DNA of 64,000 nt, from assembly GCF_000956405.1 (NCBI RefSeq), contig NZ_JYIV01000029.1, positions 1 to 64,000 of the forward strand, in the 5' to 3' direction. Of this stretch, positions 26,034-33,735 are shown piece after piece (the stretch's first letter is position 1; every line of letters begins with the position of its first letter). Origin of the DNA: Microbacterium oxydans. GTDB taxonomy: Bacteria; Actinomycetota; Actinomycetes; Actinomycetales; Microbacteriaceae. The translations under genes and the position numbers were made by a program. A model generated the notes under the pieces. The model searched no databases. It was not told the DNA's origin and saw only the letters and a list, made by a program, of their open reading frames with translations.

Positions 26034-27259
26034 TGTCGGCGCCCACCGAGGGCGCCCGCTCCCGCCGCACCGGTTCGACCCGGCGACAGTTCCTCCTCGG
26101 AGGAGCTGTCGCCGGCGTCGGCGCGGTCGCGGCTGTCGGAGCGGATCTCGCCTTGAACGCTCAGAAGGACGACCCGAAACCGGTCGCCGCTCCGATGAAC
26201 GGCGAGCAGAAGGTCCCGTTCTTCGGCACGCACCAGGCCGGCGTCGACACCGCGGCGCAAGCGCACGGTGTCTTCGTGGGCCTCGACCTCCACGACGACG
26301 TCGACCGCGAAGGGATCGTCCGCCTGATGCGGATCCTGACGGACGACGCGGCCCGGCTCACGCAGGGCCTTCCCGCGCTCGCCGATTCCGAGCCGGAGCT
26401 CGCCCTCACGCCGGCACGGCTGACGATCACCTTCGGCTTCGGCCCCGGCCTCGTCGCGCGCGCGAGTTCGACGGGTCCTTCGTGGCTGGCGCCCCTGCCT
26501 GCTTTCGGCGTGGATCGACTGCGCCCGGAGTTCTCGGACGGTGACCTTCTGCTCCAGATCGCCGGGGATGATCCGCTGACAGTGGCCCATGCGACCCGGA
26601 TGCTGTTGAAGGATGCACGTGGCTTCGCGAACATCCGATGGACCCAGCAGGGCTTCCGTCGCGCCTACGGCACAGAACGCCCGGGGACGACCATGCGGAA
26701 CCTCTTCGGGCAGGTCGACGGCACGACCAACCCGGAGCCGGGCACGGCAGACTTCGACGAAGTCGTGTGGAGCGCGGACGGGTGGCTGGCAGGCGGCACC
26801 GGCATGGTGATCCGCCGCATCCGGATGGACCTCGACAAGTGGGACCGGCTGGACCGCGGCGGACGGGACGCCTCCGTCGGGAGGACCCTCGCCAACGGGG
26901 CACCGCTGACCGGAACGGACGAGTTCGACGAACCGGACTTCGAGGCCAAGACATCGATCGGATTCCCCGTGATCCCCCAGTTCGCGCACATACGGCGGGC
27001 TCGGGGCGACGGGAAGGAGCGCATCTTCCGCCGCGCCTACAACTACGACGAGCGGCCGGCGGGCTCCGAGGTCTCCGAGTCCGGGTTGATCTTCGTCGCG
27101 TTCCAAGCGGATGTCGAGCGGCAGTTCATCCCCATGCAGCGTCGGCTGGACGAACTCGACCTGCTCAACGAGTGGACGGTCCCCATCGGGTCAGCCGTGT
27201 TCGCCGTCCCACCCGGGTGCGCGGAGGGTGGGTACATCGGCGAAACGCTTCTGGCCTGA
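26030..27259 (+). CDS. Tat-exported dye-decolorizing (DyP-type) haem peroxidase
   Basis: 409 residues from GTG 26030 (ATG 26033 equally possible). A twin-arginine signal is clear: STRRQFLLGGAVAGVG. The DyP fold is shown by GQVDGT (GxxDG motif with the catalytic Asp), the proximal haem His in FAHIRRARG, and the distal Arg in IFRRAYNYDE. DyP enzymes oxidise dyes, phenolics or haem substrates. In Streptomyces lividans the Tat substrate DtpA sits in a copper-chaperone cluster and is needed for maturation of the copper oxidase GlxA; the arrangement here is similar, so a role in copper trafficking is plausible. An EfeUO iron uptake context is absent. Confidence 0.92.
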   Translation: MMSAPTEGARSRRTGSTRRQFLLGGAVAGVGAVAAVGADLALNAQKDDPKPVAAPMNGEQKVPFFGTHQAGVDTAAQAHGVFVGLDLHDDVDREGIVRLMRILTDDAARLTQGLPALADSEPELALTPARLTITFGFGPGLVARASSTGPSWLAPLPAFGVDRLRPEFSDGDLLLQIAGDDPLTVAHATRMLLKDARGFANIRWTQQGFRRAYGTERPGTTMRNLFGQVDGTTNPEPGTADFDEVVWSADGWLAGGTGMVIRRIRMDLDKWDRLDRGGRDASVGRTLANGAPLTGTDEFDEPDFEAKTSIGFPVIPQFAHIRRARGDGKERIFRRAYNYDERPAGSEVSESGLIFVAFQADVERQFIPMQRRLDELDLLNEWTVPIGSAVFAVPPGCAEGGYIGETLLA

Positions 27260-27283
27260 GCGGTGTCATCCGCGGAATGCGGG

Positions 27284-27324
27284 GAGGACCCCCACCCGAG
27301 CTCTCGCATCGGGAGGGGGCCCTC
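27284..27324. terminator. Bidirectional terminator hairpin
   Basis: GAGGACCCCCACCCGA (27284-27299) and TCGGGAGGGGGCCCTC (27309-27324) pair over 16 positions with two mismatches around a 9-nt loop, between the convergent peroxidase and secreted peptidase-like genes. Confidence 0.7.
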
Positions 27325-27341
27325 TTCGCATTCGAACGGCG

Positions 27342-28745
27342 CTACGACAAGCGGACGGCTTTGGAGTTGCTGAATGCGCCGATCCACCCGGCGTTCAGCG
27401 GCCCACTCTTGATGAGGACGGTTCCGTTGCTGACGACGGCCACGCGGTTCCCGGAGAGCGAGAAATCGCTCACCCCTGGGCCGGTCAGTGTGTTCCAGCT
27501 CTCCCAGAGGTTGCCCTCCTTGACGAGCAGTGTGTTGCCGCCTGCCAGCACAGCCACGCGGTTGCCTTCGAGGTCGATGCGGCTACCCGCCACCATCGTC
27601 ACCCAGTCCGTCCACAGGTTTCCTTCCTTGACATAGGCGATCCCGTTGGAGACCACGCCGATACGTGAACCGTCCAAGGCGAAATCTGTGACACTGGTCG
27701 ACTGCGTCGTCCACGATGACCACAGGTTGCCTTCTTTCACGTACAGCGTTCCGCCTGCGACAACGCCGAGTCGACCCGCATCGGCGTCGATCTGCGTGGC
27801 TCCCCCGAGCTGCGTGGTCCAGTTCGTGGAGTAGAGACCGTCCTTCGCGAGCACCGTGCCATCGTTGGTCAGGACGACGAAGCGCTCGCCGTCGACCGCC
27901 ACGTCCTTCGCGCCACCGACGAGACCGACCCAGCCGTTGGAGAAGTCGCCCTGCTGAACCCACACGTTCCCGGAAGAATCCACAGCCGCGGTGGTCGTGC
28001 CATCCACGTCGAGCGCGACGATGTCGCTGCGGAGAGTCGTGACGGCCTCGTACATCCCCTTCTTCGCCTGAAGCGAGCCATCGACGGTGATGCTGAAGGA
28101 CCTGTCGAGGTCGGCGATCGGAACCGACACAGGGCCGCCGCGGTACTCGAAGTGGTTGTGGTTGCAGGCGTCGTTGAACTGCACCCAGTTGTTCGGGACG
28201 GTGATCGCCGCACGGCAGTTCTTCTGCCCGAGTCCCGCCGGCGCAGGGAGGGCCGAGAACATCACGTTGATGAGCGCGCGATCATTCGCCGTGTTCCCCG
28301 TCGAGTTCGTGCCGTTCACGCGATCGAAGTCGATGGCGTGACCACCGCCGTCGCGCCAGTGGTAGCTGCTCGTCCCGGAATCGGTGAGCTGGTTCGTGCA
28401 GTATCGGTTGAGCGAGGACATCCTGAGGCTGAACCCGTGGTCGACGACGGCGGTCTTCACTGCCTGCATGATCACGGGGTCGATGTTGCAGTCCCTGCCC
28501 GTGGAAGGGTGAACCCGGATCGTTCCGTTCGCATAGGCCTGTACCTGAGCCATGGTCTCGGTGGTTCCACTCAACCTGCCGGTCGCGAGGATCTGCTGAG
28601 CGAGTGCCTGGGTCCCCGGCTGCGCTGGCGTCGCGGAGGCGGCGGTGGCCGGGATCAGCACGCCGAACACGACGGTGATCGTCGCGAGCATGCTGATCAC
28701 GAGCGCGCGGGCTTTCCGGCGAACTGGGCGATGTAGATATGTCAT
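27342..28745 (-). CDS. Secreted zinc peptidase-like protein with seven C-terminal repeats
   Basis: 467 residues from ATG 28745. A long signal peptide (ALVISMLATITVVFGVLIPATAASA) is followed by a domain at about 45-205 with His 129 and the SSYHWRDGGGHAIDFD motif, a late HNHFEY (His 196/198) and four Cys (86, 116, 177, 194). Spacing resembles the His/Asp/His zinc site of M15/VanY-type D-Ala-D-Ala peptidases, so action on peptidoglycan is likely but not proved. From residue 226 a motif like LYVKEGNLWSSWT recurs seven times with a period near 36, suggesting a beta-propeller or solenoid binding domain. An upstream in-frame extension to 28919 is not used because the signal peptide fixes the start. 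Confidence 0.75.
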   Translation of the reverse strand: MTYLHRPVRRKARALVISMLATITVVFGVLIPATAASATPAQPGTQALAQQILATGRLSGTTETMAQVQAYANGTIRVHPSTGRDCNIDPVIMQAVKTAVVDHGFSLRMSSLNRYCTNQLTDSGTSSYHWRDGGGHAIDFDRVNGTNSTGNTANDRALINVMFSALPAPAGLGQKNCRAAITVPNNWVQFNDACNHNHFEYRGGPVSVPIADLDRSFSITVDGSLQAKKGMYEAVTTLRSDIVALDVDGTTTAAVDSSGNVWVQQGDFSNGWVGLVGGAKDVAVDGERFVVLTNDGTVLAKDGLYSTNWTTQLGGATQIDADAGRLGVVAGGTLYVKEGNLWSSWTTQSTSVTDFALDGSRIGVVSNGIAYVKEGNLWTDWVTMVAGSRIDLEGNRVAVLAGGNTLLVKEGNLWESWNTLTGPGVSDFSLSGNRVAVVSNGTVLIKSGPLNAGWIGAFSNSKAVRLS

Positions 28746-28919
28746 GGTCCACACCGTATTGAGCGATCGATGCGGCGCGCTGTCCCCTCTTCGGCCTACA
28801 GACGACGGCGCAGTGCGACCGGTAGCGTGGAGCAGACTGTGGCACCAGCAGGGGAATGGTCGCCACTGTCCCGACGTCTGCTCACCTCGTCCCTCGCGGC
28901 GGACGGTGCCTCTGGACAC

Positions 28920-28948
28920 GAAAAACCCCCGGGGGAACCGGGGGTTTC
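28920..28948 (-). terminator. Intrinsic terminator of the Gly-Cys-Val tRNA operon
   Basis: On the minus strand AAACCCCCGG pairs with CCGGGGGTTT in a 10-bp stem with a 5-nt loop, and the right arm continues into a run of five T. It begins 8 nt after tRNA-Val. Confidence 0.85.
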
Positions 28949-28954
28949 TGTCTG

Positions 28955-29026
28955 TGCGCGATACTGGGATCGAACCAGTGACCTCTTCCGTGTCAGGGAA
29001 GCGCGCTACCGCTGCGCCAATCGCGC
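28955..29026 (-). tRNA. tRNA-Val (anticodon GAC)
   Basis: 72 nt without encoded CCA. Acceptor arms GCGCGAT/ATCGCGC pair fully; D-stem GCGC/GCGC; anticodon stem CTTCC/GGAAG with loop CTGACAC; T-arm ACTGG-TTCGATC-CCAGT. Last gene of a leftward Gly-Cys-Val cluster. Confidence 0.97.
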
Positions 29027-29053
29027 CCGTTGGGGCTATTCAGTTTTCCCGCG

Positions 29054-29124
29054 AGGTGGCGACGGGATTCGAACCCGTGTAAACGGCTTTGCAGGCCGGT
29101 GCCTAGCCGCTCGGCCACGCCACC
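29054..29124 (-). tRNA. tRNA-Cys (anticodon GCA)
   Basis: 71 nt, no encoded CCA. Acceptor GGTGGCG/CGCCACC, anticodon loop CTGCAAA, T-arm with TTCGAAT. The outermost anticodon-stem position (27-43) is a C-T mismatch, leaving four paired positions; the rest is regular. Confidence 0.96.
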
Positions 29125-29178
29125 GTGTGGATTGACCCCACGTGCTGCACGTCTTCCAGAGAAGACCCACTGCACTCG

Positions 29179-29251
29179 AGCGGATGACGAGACTCGAACT
29201 CGCGACCCCAACCTTGGCAAGGTTGTGCGCTACCAACTGCGCTACATCCGC
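29179..29251 (-). tRNA. tRNA-Gly (anticodon GCC)
   Basis: 73 nt, no encoded CCA. Acceptor GCGGATG/CATCCGC, anticodon stem AACCT... with loop TTGCCAA, T-loop TTCGAGT. First gene of the leftward Gly-Cys-Val cluster; a promoter lies 34 nt upstream. Confidence 0.97.
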
Positions 29252-29284
29252 ATTTCGTTCCCGGTTGTCCCGGGCACTCATGAA

Positions 29285-29313
29285 ACATTAGCCGATGATC
29301 CGCACTCCGCCAA
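29285..29313 (-). promoter_or_regulatory. Promoter of the Gly-Cys-Val tRNA operon
   Basis: On the minus strand TTGGCG (-35) and TAATGT (-10) are separated by exactly 17 bp and lie 34 nt upstream of the tRNA-Gly 5' end, giving a transcription start about 27 nt ahead of the tRNA. It fits the housekeeping sigma factor consensus. Confidence 0.7.
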
Positions 29314-29373
29314 ACCGGGAGCGAATCTCGCGCGTGTCTCGCCAAGTGGTCTTCACGGCCTCCGAGCGTCCGG

Positions 29374-29379
29374 TAGTAT
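29374..29379 (+). promoter_or_regulatory. -10 element of tRNA-Val(CAC)
   Basis: TAGTAT is a good -10 hexamer placed 23 nt before the tRNA 5' end. The matching -35 region at 17-bp spacing (CTTCAC) is weak. Confidence 0.5.
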
Positions 29380-29402
29380 CGGTTGACGTACCCCGAGGGT
29401 AT

Positions 29403-29478
29403 GGGCGATTGGCGCAGTTGGTAGCGCGCTTCCTTCACACGGAAGAGGTCATCGGTTCGAGTCCGGTATCGCCCACCA
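29403..29478 (+). tRNA. tRNA-Val (anticodon CAC)
   Basis: 76 nt including an encoded CCA end, unlike the three leftward neighbours. Acceptor GGGCGAT/ATCGCCC, anticodon stem CTTCC/GGAAG with loop TTCACAC, T-loop TTCGAGT. Single-gene transcript in the rightward direction. Confidence 0.97.
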
Positions 29479-29479
29479 C

Positions 29480-29512
29480 AGAGCTTCCGACATCGTCGGG
29501 GGCTCTTTCTCT
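29480..29512 (+). terminator. Intrinsic terminator of tRNA-Val(CAC)
   Basis: AGAGCTTCCGAC (29480-29491) pairs with GTCGGGGGCTCT (29495-29506), two positions being wobble pairs, followed by a T/C-rich run. It begins directly after the CCA end. Confidence 0.75.
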
Positions 29513-29558
29513 CTTCCGCGGGGACTCCCGTGTCGGTGGGTGGTCGTAGCCTGCCCCA

Positions 29559-30002
29559 GTGTCGTCCTCACTCACGCTGCCGGGGCCCTGCGCCCTCTGC
29601 GGGAACGCGCAGGGCATCCGCAGAGACGGCGCCCTGTGCTGCACCTCCTGCGACTGGCGCTACGGTGACGCTCCCGATCCCGACCTGCCGCTCCCCCGCG
29701 TCGACGTCGTCTACTACATCCGCTTCGACCGCCGCGTGAAGATCGGCACGAGCCGCCGCCCGCGGCAGAGACTGGCGAGTATCCGGCACGAGGAGCTCCT
29801 CGCCTTCGAGCGCGGAGGGCGAGCTGTCGAGCAGCAGCGCCACCGGGATTTCGCCGACATCCGTGAGGGCGGCGAATGGTTCACATTCACCGATGAGCTG
29901 CGCGTCCACGTCGCTGCTCTGCAACGGGAGGGCGAGCCATGGCGGCTGTACGGGCGGTGGTTGAGCGAGGCGCTGCGCGGCGTCGAGAGTGCATGGCACT
30001 AG
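29559..30002 (+). CDS. Zinc-ribbon plus GIY-YIG/T5orf172-like protein
   Basis: 147 residues from GTG 29559. The first 35 residues hold a small zinc ribbon (CALC at 11-14 and CCTSC at 27-31). The rest looks like the GIY-YIG-related T5orf172 group: VVYYIRF (50-56), VKIGTSRRPRQRLASI (60-75), a Glu-x3-His at 91-95 and GEWF at 105-108. Related domains occur in phage and mobile-element nucleases and in stand-alone actinobacterial proteins of unknown role. It follows the tRNA-Val gene and ends before a strong hairpin. Nuclease activity is inferred from fold only. Confidence 0.7.
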   Translation: MSSSLTLPGPCALCGNAQGIRRDGALCCTSCDWRYGDAPDPDLPLPRVDVVYYIRFDRRVKIGTSRRPRQRLASIRHEELLAFERGGRAVEQQRHRDFADIREGGEWFTFTDELRVHVAALQREGEPWRLYGRWLSEALRGVESAWH

Positions 30003-30013
30003 CCCGGACATGA

Positions 30014-30057
30014 CGGTGCCGGGCGACTGCTTCGGGAAGTCCAGTCGCCCGGCACCG
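30014..30057. terminator. Bidirectional terminator hairpin, 16-bp stem
   Basis: CGGTGCCGGGCGACTG (30014-30029) and CAGTCGCCCGGCACCG (30042-30057) pair perfectly around a 12-nt loop, between the convergent GIY-YIG-like and SPW-repeat genes. No T-tract on either side. Confidence 0.75.
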
Positions 30058-30072
30058 CGTCCGGGGGTGGGG

Positions 30073-30459
30073 TCAGGCCGTTGCGGCGCGTCCCCGGGCG
30101 GTCGCGGGCTGCGGCTGTGAGAACAGCACCACGACGATCACGGCGGCCCCGACGACGACGTGCGGGAGCCAGACGTTGAGAGCCTCACCGGCGAATCCGA
30201 AGATCCAGGGCGAGAGAGCCAGGAAGAGGCTCGCGACGATGTCGAACACGAGGTGGACGGGCATCGGGATGAATCCGAAGGGGCCCCATTCGTACTTCGT
30301 GAAGAGGCTGTAGACGATCAGGCCGACGCCGAGCACGATCGGGATGATGACAGCCGCTCCGCCGACGCTCGCGAAGCCGAACAGCCAGGGGGCGGCGATG
30401 AGCGCGATGCCGACGATGTAGTCCAAGACTCCGTGGACCTTGGTGGGGATGAAACGCAT
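30073..30459 (-). CDS. SPW-repeat membrane protein
   Basis: 128 residues with four membrane helices arranged as a duplicated pair. Each repeat carries the signature aromatic motif: AAPWLFGFA near the end of helix 1 and LSPWIFGFAG in the second half. SPW-repeat proteins are small integral membrane proteins of unknown function, common in soil bacteria. The start ATG 30459 is preceded by AAGGAGG. It is likely monocistronic, ending at the bidirectional hairpin. Confidence 0.85.
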   Translation of the reverse strand: MRFIPTKVHGVLDYIVGIALIAAPWLFGFASVGGAAVIIPIVLGVGLIVYSLFTKYEWGPFGFIPMPVHLVFDIVASLFLALSPWIFGFAGEALNVWLPHVVVGAAVIVVVLFSQPQPATARGRAATA

Positions 30460-30574
30460 GATTCCTCCTTGGGTGGCGCCGCTTCTCGCGACTCACCGAT
30501 GGTTCGAAGCACACGTCCGATCGGATTGGCCCCACGTGCATGCGGTTTCTCTGCGGGCGGCGTCCACCGACAAA

Positions 30575-31159
30575 TCAACCGTCGACGGACCACCCGTAGC
30601 GCCGTGCGAGAGACGCCCCGACACGGTCGTAGCGACCGCGATCCAGCACCGCCGCCTCCCGGCGCAGTCCACGCTCGTGCACGCTGTACAGCTGCTCGAT
30701 GTCCACCCATGACTCCCTGCCCTGAGAGTCCCACGCGCCCGATCCGATCGGGAGGTAGTCGCGTTCCCCGGCGTGCGGCTTGCTGGTCATCCGCACCGCA
30801 TAGACGCGGTCGGCGGACTCGCGACCGATGACGAGCACCGGTCGGTCCTTCCCTCGGCCGTCGTCCTCCTCGTACGGAACCCAGGTCCAGACGATCTCCC
30901 CGGCGTCCGGTGCGCCGTCCCGCTGGGGCGCGTAGGCGACCCGCACGTTCCGGATGCGATTCGGATCGACTCGCACGGTCTCCGTGCCGCTGCCGCGTCC
31001 GCGGTCGGCTCCCGTTCCCTGACGCGTATCGCTCTCCTGCGGGGTACGCAGACGCGCGTCCGGGCGCCTCGGATCTGATGTCCGAGACGCCCGGCCGGAA
31101 CCCACTGCCTTGAGCAGGATCTCCGCGAGTGTTGCCAGGATGCCGTTGGTCTTGCTCAC
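30575..31159 (-). CDS. PemK/MazF-family protein without an adjacent antitoxin
   Basis: 194 residues from GTG 31159. The C-terminal half (about 85-194) is MazF/PemK-like: AGEIVWTWVPYEEDDGRGKDRPVLVIG, RMTSKPHAG and SWVDIEQLYSV. The N-terminal 80 residues are a distinctive extension: a short amphipathic helix (ILATLAEILLKAV) and an Arg/Gly/Asp-rich linker. MazF toxins are mRNA interferases, normally neutralised by a neighbouring antitoxin; none is visible within several hundred bases on either side. It may therefore be a domesticated member rather than a toxin. Confidence 0.7.
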   Translation of the reverse strand: MSKTNGILATLAEILLKAVGSGRASRTSDPRRPDARLRTPQESDTRQGTGADRGRGSGTETVRVDPNRIRNVRVAYAPQRDGAPDAGEIVWTWVPYEEDDGRGKDRPVLVIGRESADRVYAVRMTSKPHAGERDYLPIGSGAWDSQGRESWVDIEQLYSVHERGLRREAAVLDRGRYDRVGASLARRYGWSVDG

Positions 31160-31179
31160 ACGGTCACCCTAACCGCAGA

Positions 31180-32418
31180 TCACGCGTCGACGAGTGCGTA
31201 CCCCTCCTCGCCGTGCACGACCTGGTCGACGCCGGCGATCTCGTCTTCGTTCGTGACGCGGAAGCCGATGGTCTTCTGGATCGCGAAGCCGATGATGAAC
31301 GCCACGACGAACGAGTAGATGAGGACTCCGAGGGCGGCGATCAGCTGCACCGCGAGCTGACGCGCGTCTCCGCCGACGAACAGACCGGTCTCGGTGGCGA
31401 AGAACCCGAGGTAGAGCGTTCCGATGAGACCGCCGACGAGGTGGATGCCCACCACGTCGAGCGAGTCGTCGAAGCCCAGACGGAACTTCAGCTCGATCGC
31501 GAGTGCACAGACGACACCGGCGAGTGCGCCGAGCAGCAGGGCCCACCCCGGCGTGAGGTTGGCGCACGCCGGGGTGATGGCGACCAGACCGGCGACAGCT
31601 CCCGAGGCGGCACCGACCGAGGTGGGCTTGCCGTCCTTGATCTTCTCGACCAGGATCCAGCCGAGGATGGCTGCCGCGGTCGCGCCGAGCGTGTTGATGC
31701 CGATGAGGCCGACCCCGCCCATGTCTTCCGAGAGCCACTCAGCGCCGGCATTGAAGCCGAACCACCCGAACCACAGCAGAGCGGCGCCCAGCAGCGTCAG
31801 CGGCACGTTGTGCGGCTTGAGGATGCCCTTCTGGAATCCGATGCGCTTGCCGAGGACGAGCGCCAGAGCGAGGGCAGCAGCGCCCGCGTTGATGTGCACG
31901 GCGGTACCACCGGCGTAGTCGATCACACCGATGCCGCTGTCCTCCCCGAACAGGGTGGTGCCGAGGTTCATGATCCAGCCACCGCCCCAGACCCATGCGG
32001 CGACCGGGAAGTACCCGACGGTGGCGAAGATGCCGGCGAAGATCAGCCAGCTGCCGAACTTCGCGCGGTCCGCGATCGCCCCGGAGATCAGGGCGACGGT
32101 GATGATCGCGAACGTGGCACCGTAGGCGACGCCGAGGAGCGCGACGTTCGAGCCCTCGCCCGCCGCGAGACTCGAGAGTCCGAAGTCGGCGAACGGGTTG
32201 CCTGCGAAGGCGGTCGGGCTGTCGACGGCGCTCATCGAGAAGCCGAAGAGAATCCACAGCACGGCGACGAGTCCGATGGAGCCGAAGCTCATCATCATCA
32301 TGCTGACGACGCTCTTCGCCTTGACGAGACCGCCGTAGAAGAAGGCGACGCCGGGCGTCATGAGCAGCACCAGCGCTGTCGCGGTGATCGCCCACGAGAT
32401 GTTGCCGGGAGCATCCAT
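31180..32418 (-). CDS. amtB: Ammonium transporter, Amt family
   Basis: 412 residues, about eleven membrane helices, no cleaved signal peptide needed. Conserved Amt signatures: LVLLMTPGVAFFYGGLVKAKSV, WVWGGGWI, DYAGGTAVHINAGAAALALAL (first pore His) and VGIHLVGGLIGTLYLG (second pore His). It imports ammonium when nitrogen is scarce. No glnK follows, unlike the amtB-glnK-glnD arrangement. A GlnR-type box lies 52-89 bp upstream of the ATG, so nitrogen control by GlnR is likely. Confidence 0.95.
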   Translation of the reverse strand: MDAPGNISWAITATALVLLMTPGVAFFYGGLVKAKSVVSMMMMSFGSIGLVAVLWILFGFSMSAVDSPTAFAGNPFADFGLSSLAAGEGSNVALLGVAYGATFAIITVALISGAIADRAKFGSWLIFAGIFATVGYFPVAAWVWGGGWIMNLGTTLFGEDSGIGVIDYAGGTAVHINAGAAALALALVLGKRIGFQKGILKPHNVPLTLLGAALLWFGWFGFNAGAEWLSEDMGGVGLIGINTLGATAAAILGWILVEKIKDGKPTSVGAASGAVAGLVAITPACANLTPGWALLLGALAGVVCALAIELKFRLGFDDSLDVVGIHLVGGLIGTLYLGFFATETGLFVGGDARQLAVQLIAALGVLIYSFVVAFIIGFAIQKTIGFRVTNEDEIAGVDQVVHGEEGYALVDA

Positions 32419-32469
32419 AGGAAAACCTCACATCCGAAGTAATTGAGAGCTTCAGTGTGACGACCTGCG

Positions 32470-32507
32470 GTTTCGTCAATGCGTGAGGTTTGTTTCCCCG
32501 TTGTTAC
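32470..32507 (-). promoter_or_regulatory. GlnR box upstream of amtB
   Basis: On the minus strand the order is GTAAC-n6-GAAAC-n6-CACGC-n6-GAAAC, the actinobacterial GlnR a-b-a-b layout with three of four pentamers matching and every 6-nt spacer exact. A second GTAAC-n6-TTCAC occurs 31 bp further upstream (32523-32538) and could be an auxiliary half site. GlnR activates amtB under nitrogen limitation in related genera. Confidence 0.7.
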
Positions 32508-32552
32508 GGCGCGGCTCTGCCCGTGAACATCGCGTTACGCGAGTCTGCGGGC

Positions 32553-33590
32553 TTACGCAGAATGTGTGAGGGCGTTGAGCCGGGAGATGGCGCGAAGGTA
32601 CTTCTTGCGGTACCCGCCGGCCAGCATCTCGTCGGAGAAGACGGCGTCGAGACCGAGCCCGGTGGCGAGGATCGGGATCTGCGCGTCGTACACGCGGTCG
32701 ACGAAGGCGACGAAGCGCAGTGCCTCCGACTGGTCGGTCAGTTGACGGACATCGCGCAGACCAACGCTCCCGAGGCCGTCGATGAGACGGATGTAGCGCG
32801 ACGGATGCACCTGCGCGAGATGGCGGATCAGATCGTCGAAGCGGTCATCAGAGGCTGTGCCCGTCGCGCCGGCCGCTGCGATGCCCGCGGCATACGCGTC
32901 GTCGTCGAGCACGACGGCGTGACCGTCGAGGGCGCGCTGGCGGAAGTCGACGCCGTCGATGCGCAGCGTCTGGAAGCTGTCCGACATGGCATGGATCTCG
33001 CGCAGGAAGTCCTGCGCGGCGAAACGACCCTCACCGAGTGCGTTCGGAGGGGTGTTCGAGGTCGCGGCGAGTCGGGTGCCGGTCGGCACGAGCTCGCCCA
33101 GCAGACGCGTCATGACCATCGTGTCACCCGGGTCGTCGAGCTCGAACTCGTCGATGCAGAGCAGGTCCGCCCCCTTGAGCAGATCGACGGTGTTCTTGTA
33201 GCCGAGCGCGCCGACGAGCGCGGTGTACTCGATGAACGAGCCGAAGTACTTCCGACGGGCCGGCATCGCGTGGTAGATCGAGGCGAGGAGGTGGGTCTTG
33301 CCCACACCGAAGCCGCCGTCGAGGTAGACACCGGGTTTGAGTTCCGGCTCCTTCTTGGCCCGACTGAACAGACCTCCGCGCTTCACGGGAGCACCTCGCC
33401 CGGCGAAGCGCATCAGCGTCTCCTTCGCCTCCTCCTGCGAGGGGTAGGCGGGGTCCGCACGGTAGCTGTCGAACGTCGCGCTGCCGAACTGCGGCGGCGG
33501 CACCAGGCTCGCCAGCATCTCGGGTCCGCTGACGGTCGGCTGACGATCGGTGAGGTGCACGAGTCCCGTGCGGCTGGTCGGGTCGGTCAT
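32553..33590 (-). CDS. zapE: Cell division protein ZapE (AFG1-like ATPase)
   Basis: 345 residues from ATG 33590 (GTG 33593 adjacent). P-loop ATPase of the AFG1/ZapE family: Walker [14 protein letters not shown], Walker [12 protein letters not shown], sensor region [16 protein letters not shown] and the conserved QDFLREI..M segment. In Escherichia coli ZapE associates with the Z ring; in mitochondria AFG1 acts in protein quality control. The actinobacterial role is untested. Divergent from the sulfurtransferase gene across about 145 bp. Confidence 0.9.
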   Translation of the reverse strand: MTDPTSRTGLVHLTDRQPTVSGPEMLASLVPPPQFGSATFDSYRADPAYPSQEEAKETLMRFAGRGAPVKRGGLFSRAKKEPELKPGVYLDGGFGVGKTHLLASIYHAMPARRKYFGSFIEYTALVGALGYKNTVDLLKGADLLCIDEFELDDPGDTMVMTRLLGELVPTGTRLAATSNTPPNALGEGRFAAQDFLREIHAMSDSFQTLRIDGVDFRQRALDGHAVVLDDDAYAAGIAAAGATGTASDDRFDDLIRHLAQVHPSRYIRLIDGLGSVGLRDVRQLTDQSEALRFVAFVDRVYDAQIPILATGLGLDAVFSDEMLAGGYRKKYLRAISRLNALTHSA

Positions 33591-33735
33591 CACGGTCCTG
33601 AATCAGGTGCTCACCTGTGTCGAAGTCTTACGAATCGGGCGCAGGGTGCTCGGCGGGGATCTATCGTCGAAGAGACGGATCAACACTACGCCGTCTGCAG
33701 CAGCATCCTCGTCCGCTCAACGCTTCGGAGACCCC

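Noticed and set aside
28746-28919. c-di-AMP (ydaO-type) riboswitch before the secreted peptidase-like gene
   Set aside because: Secreted wall enzymes in actinobacteria often have one, but the conserved core motifs of that riboswitch are not found in this leader.
28955-29478. tRNA cluster as an integration hot spot
   Set aside because: I looked for duplicated tRNA 3' ends, an integrase or phage genes nearby and saw none. Only the small GIY-YIG-like gene hints at mobility.
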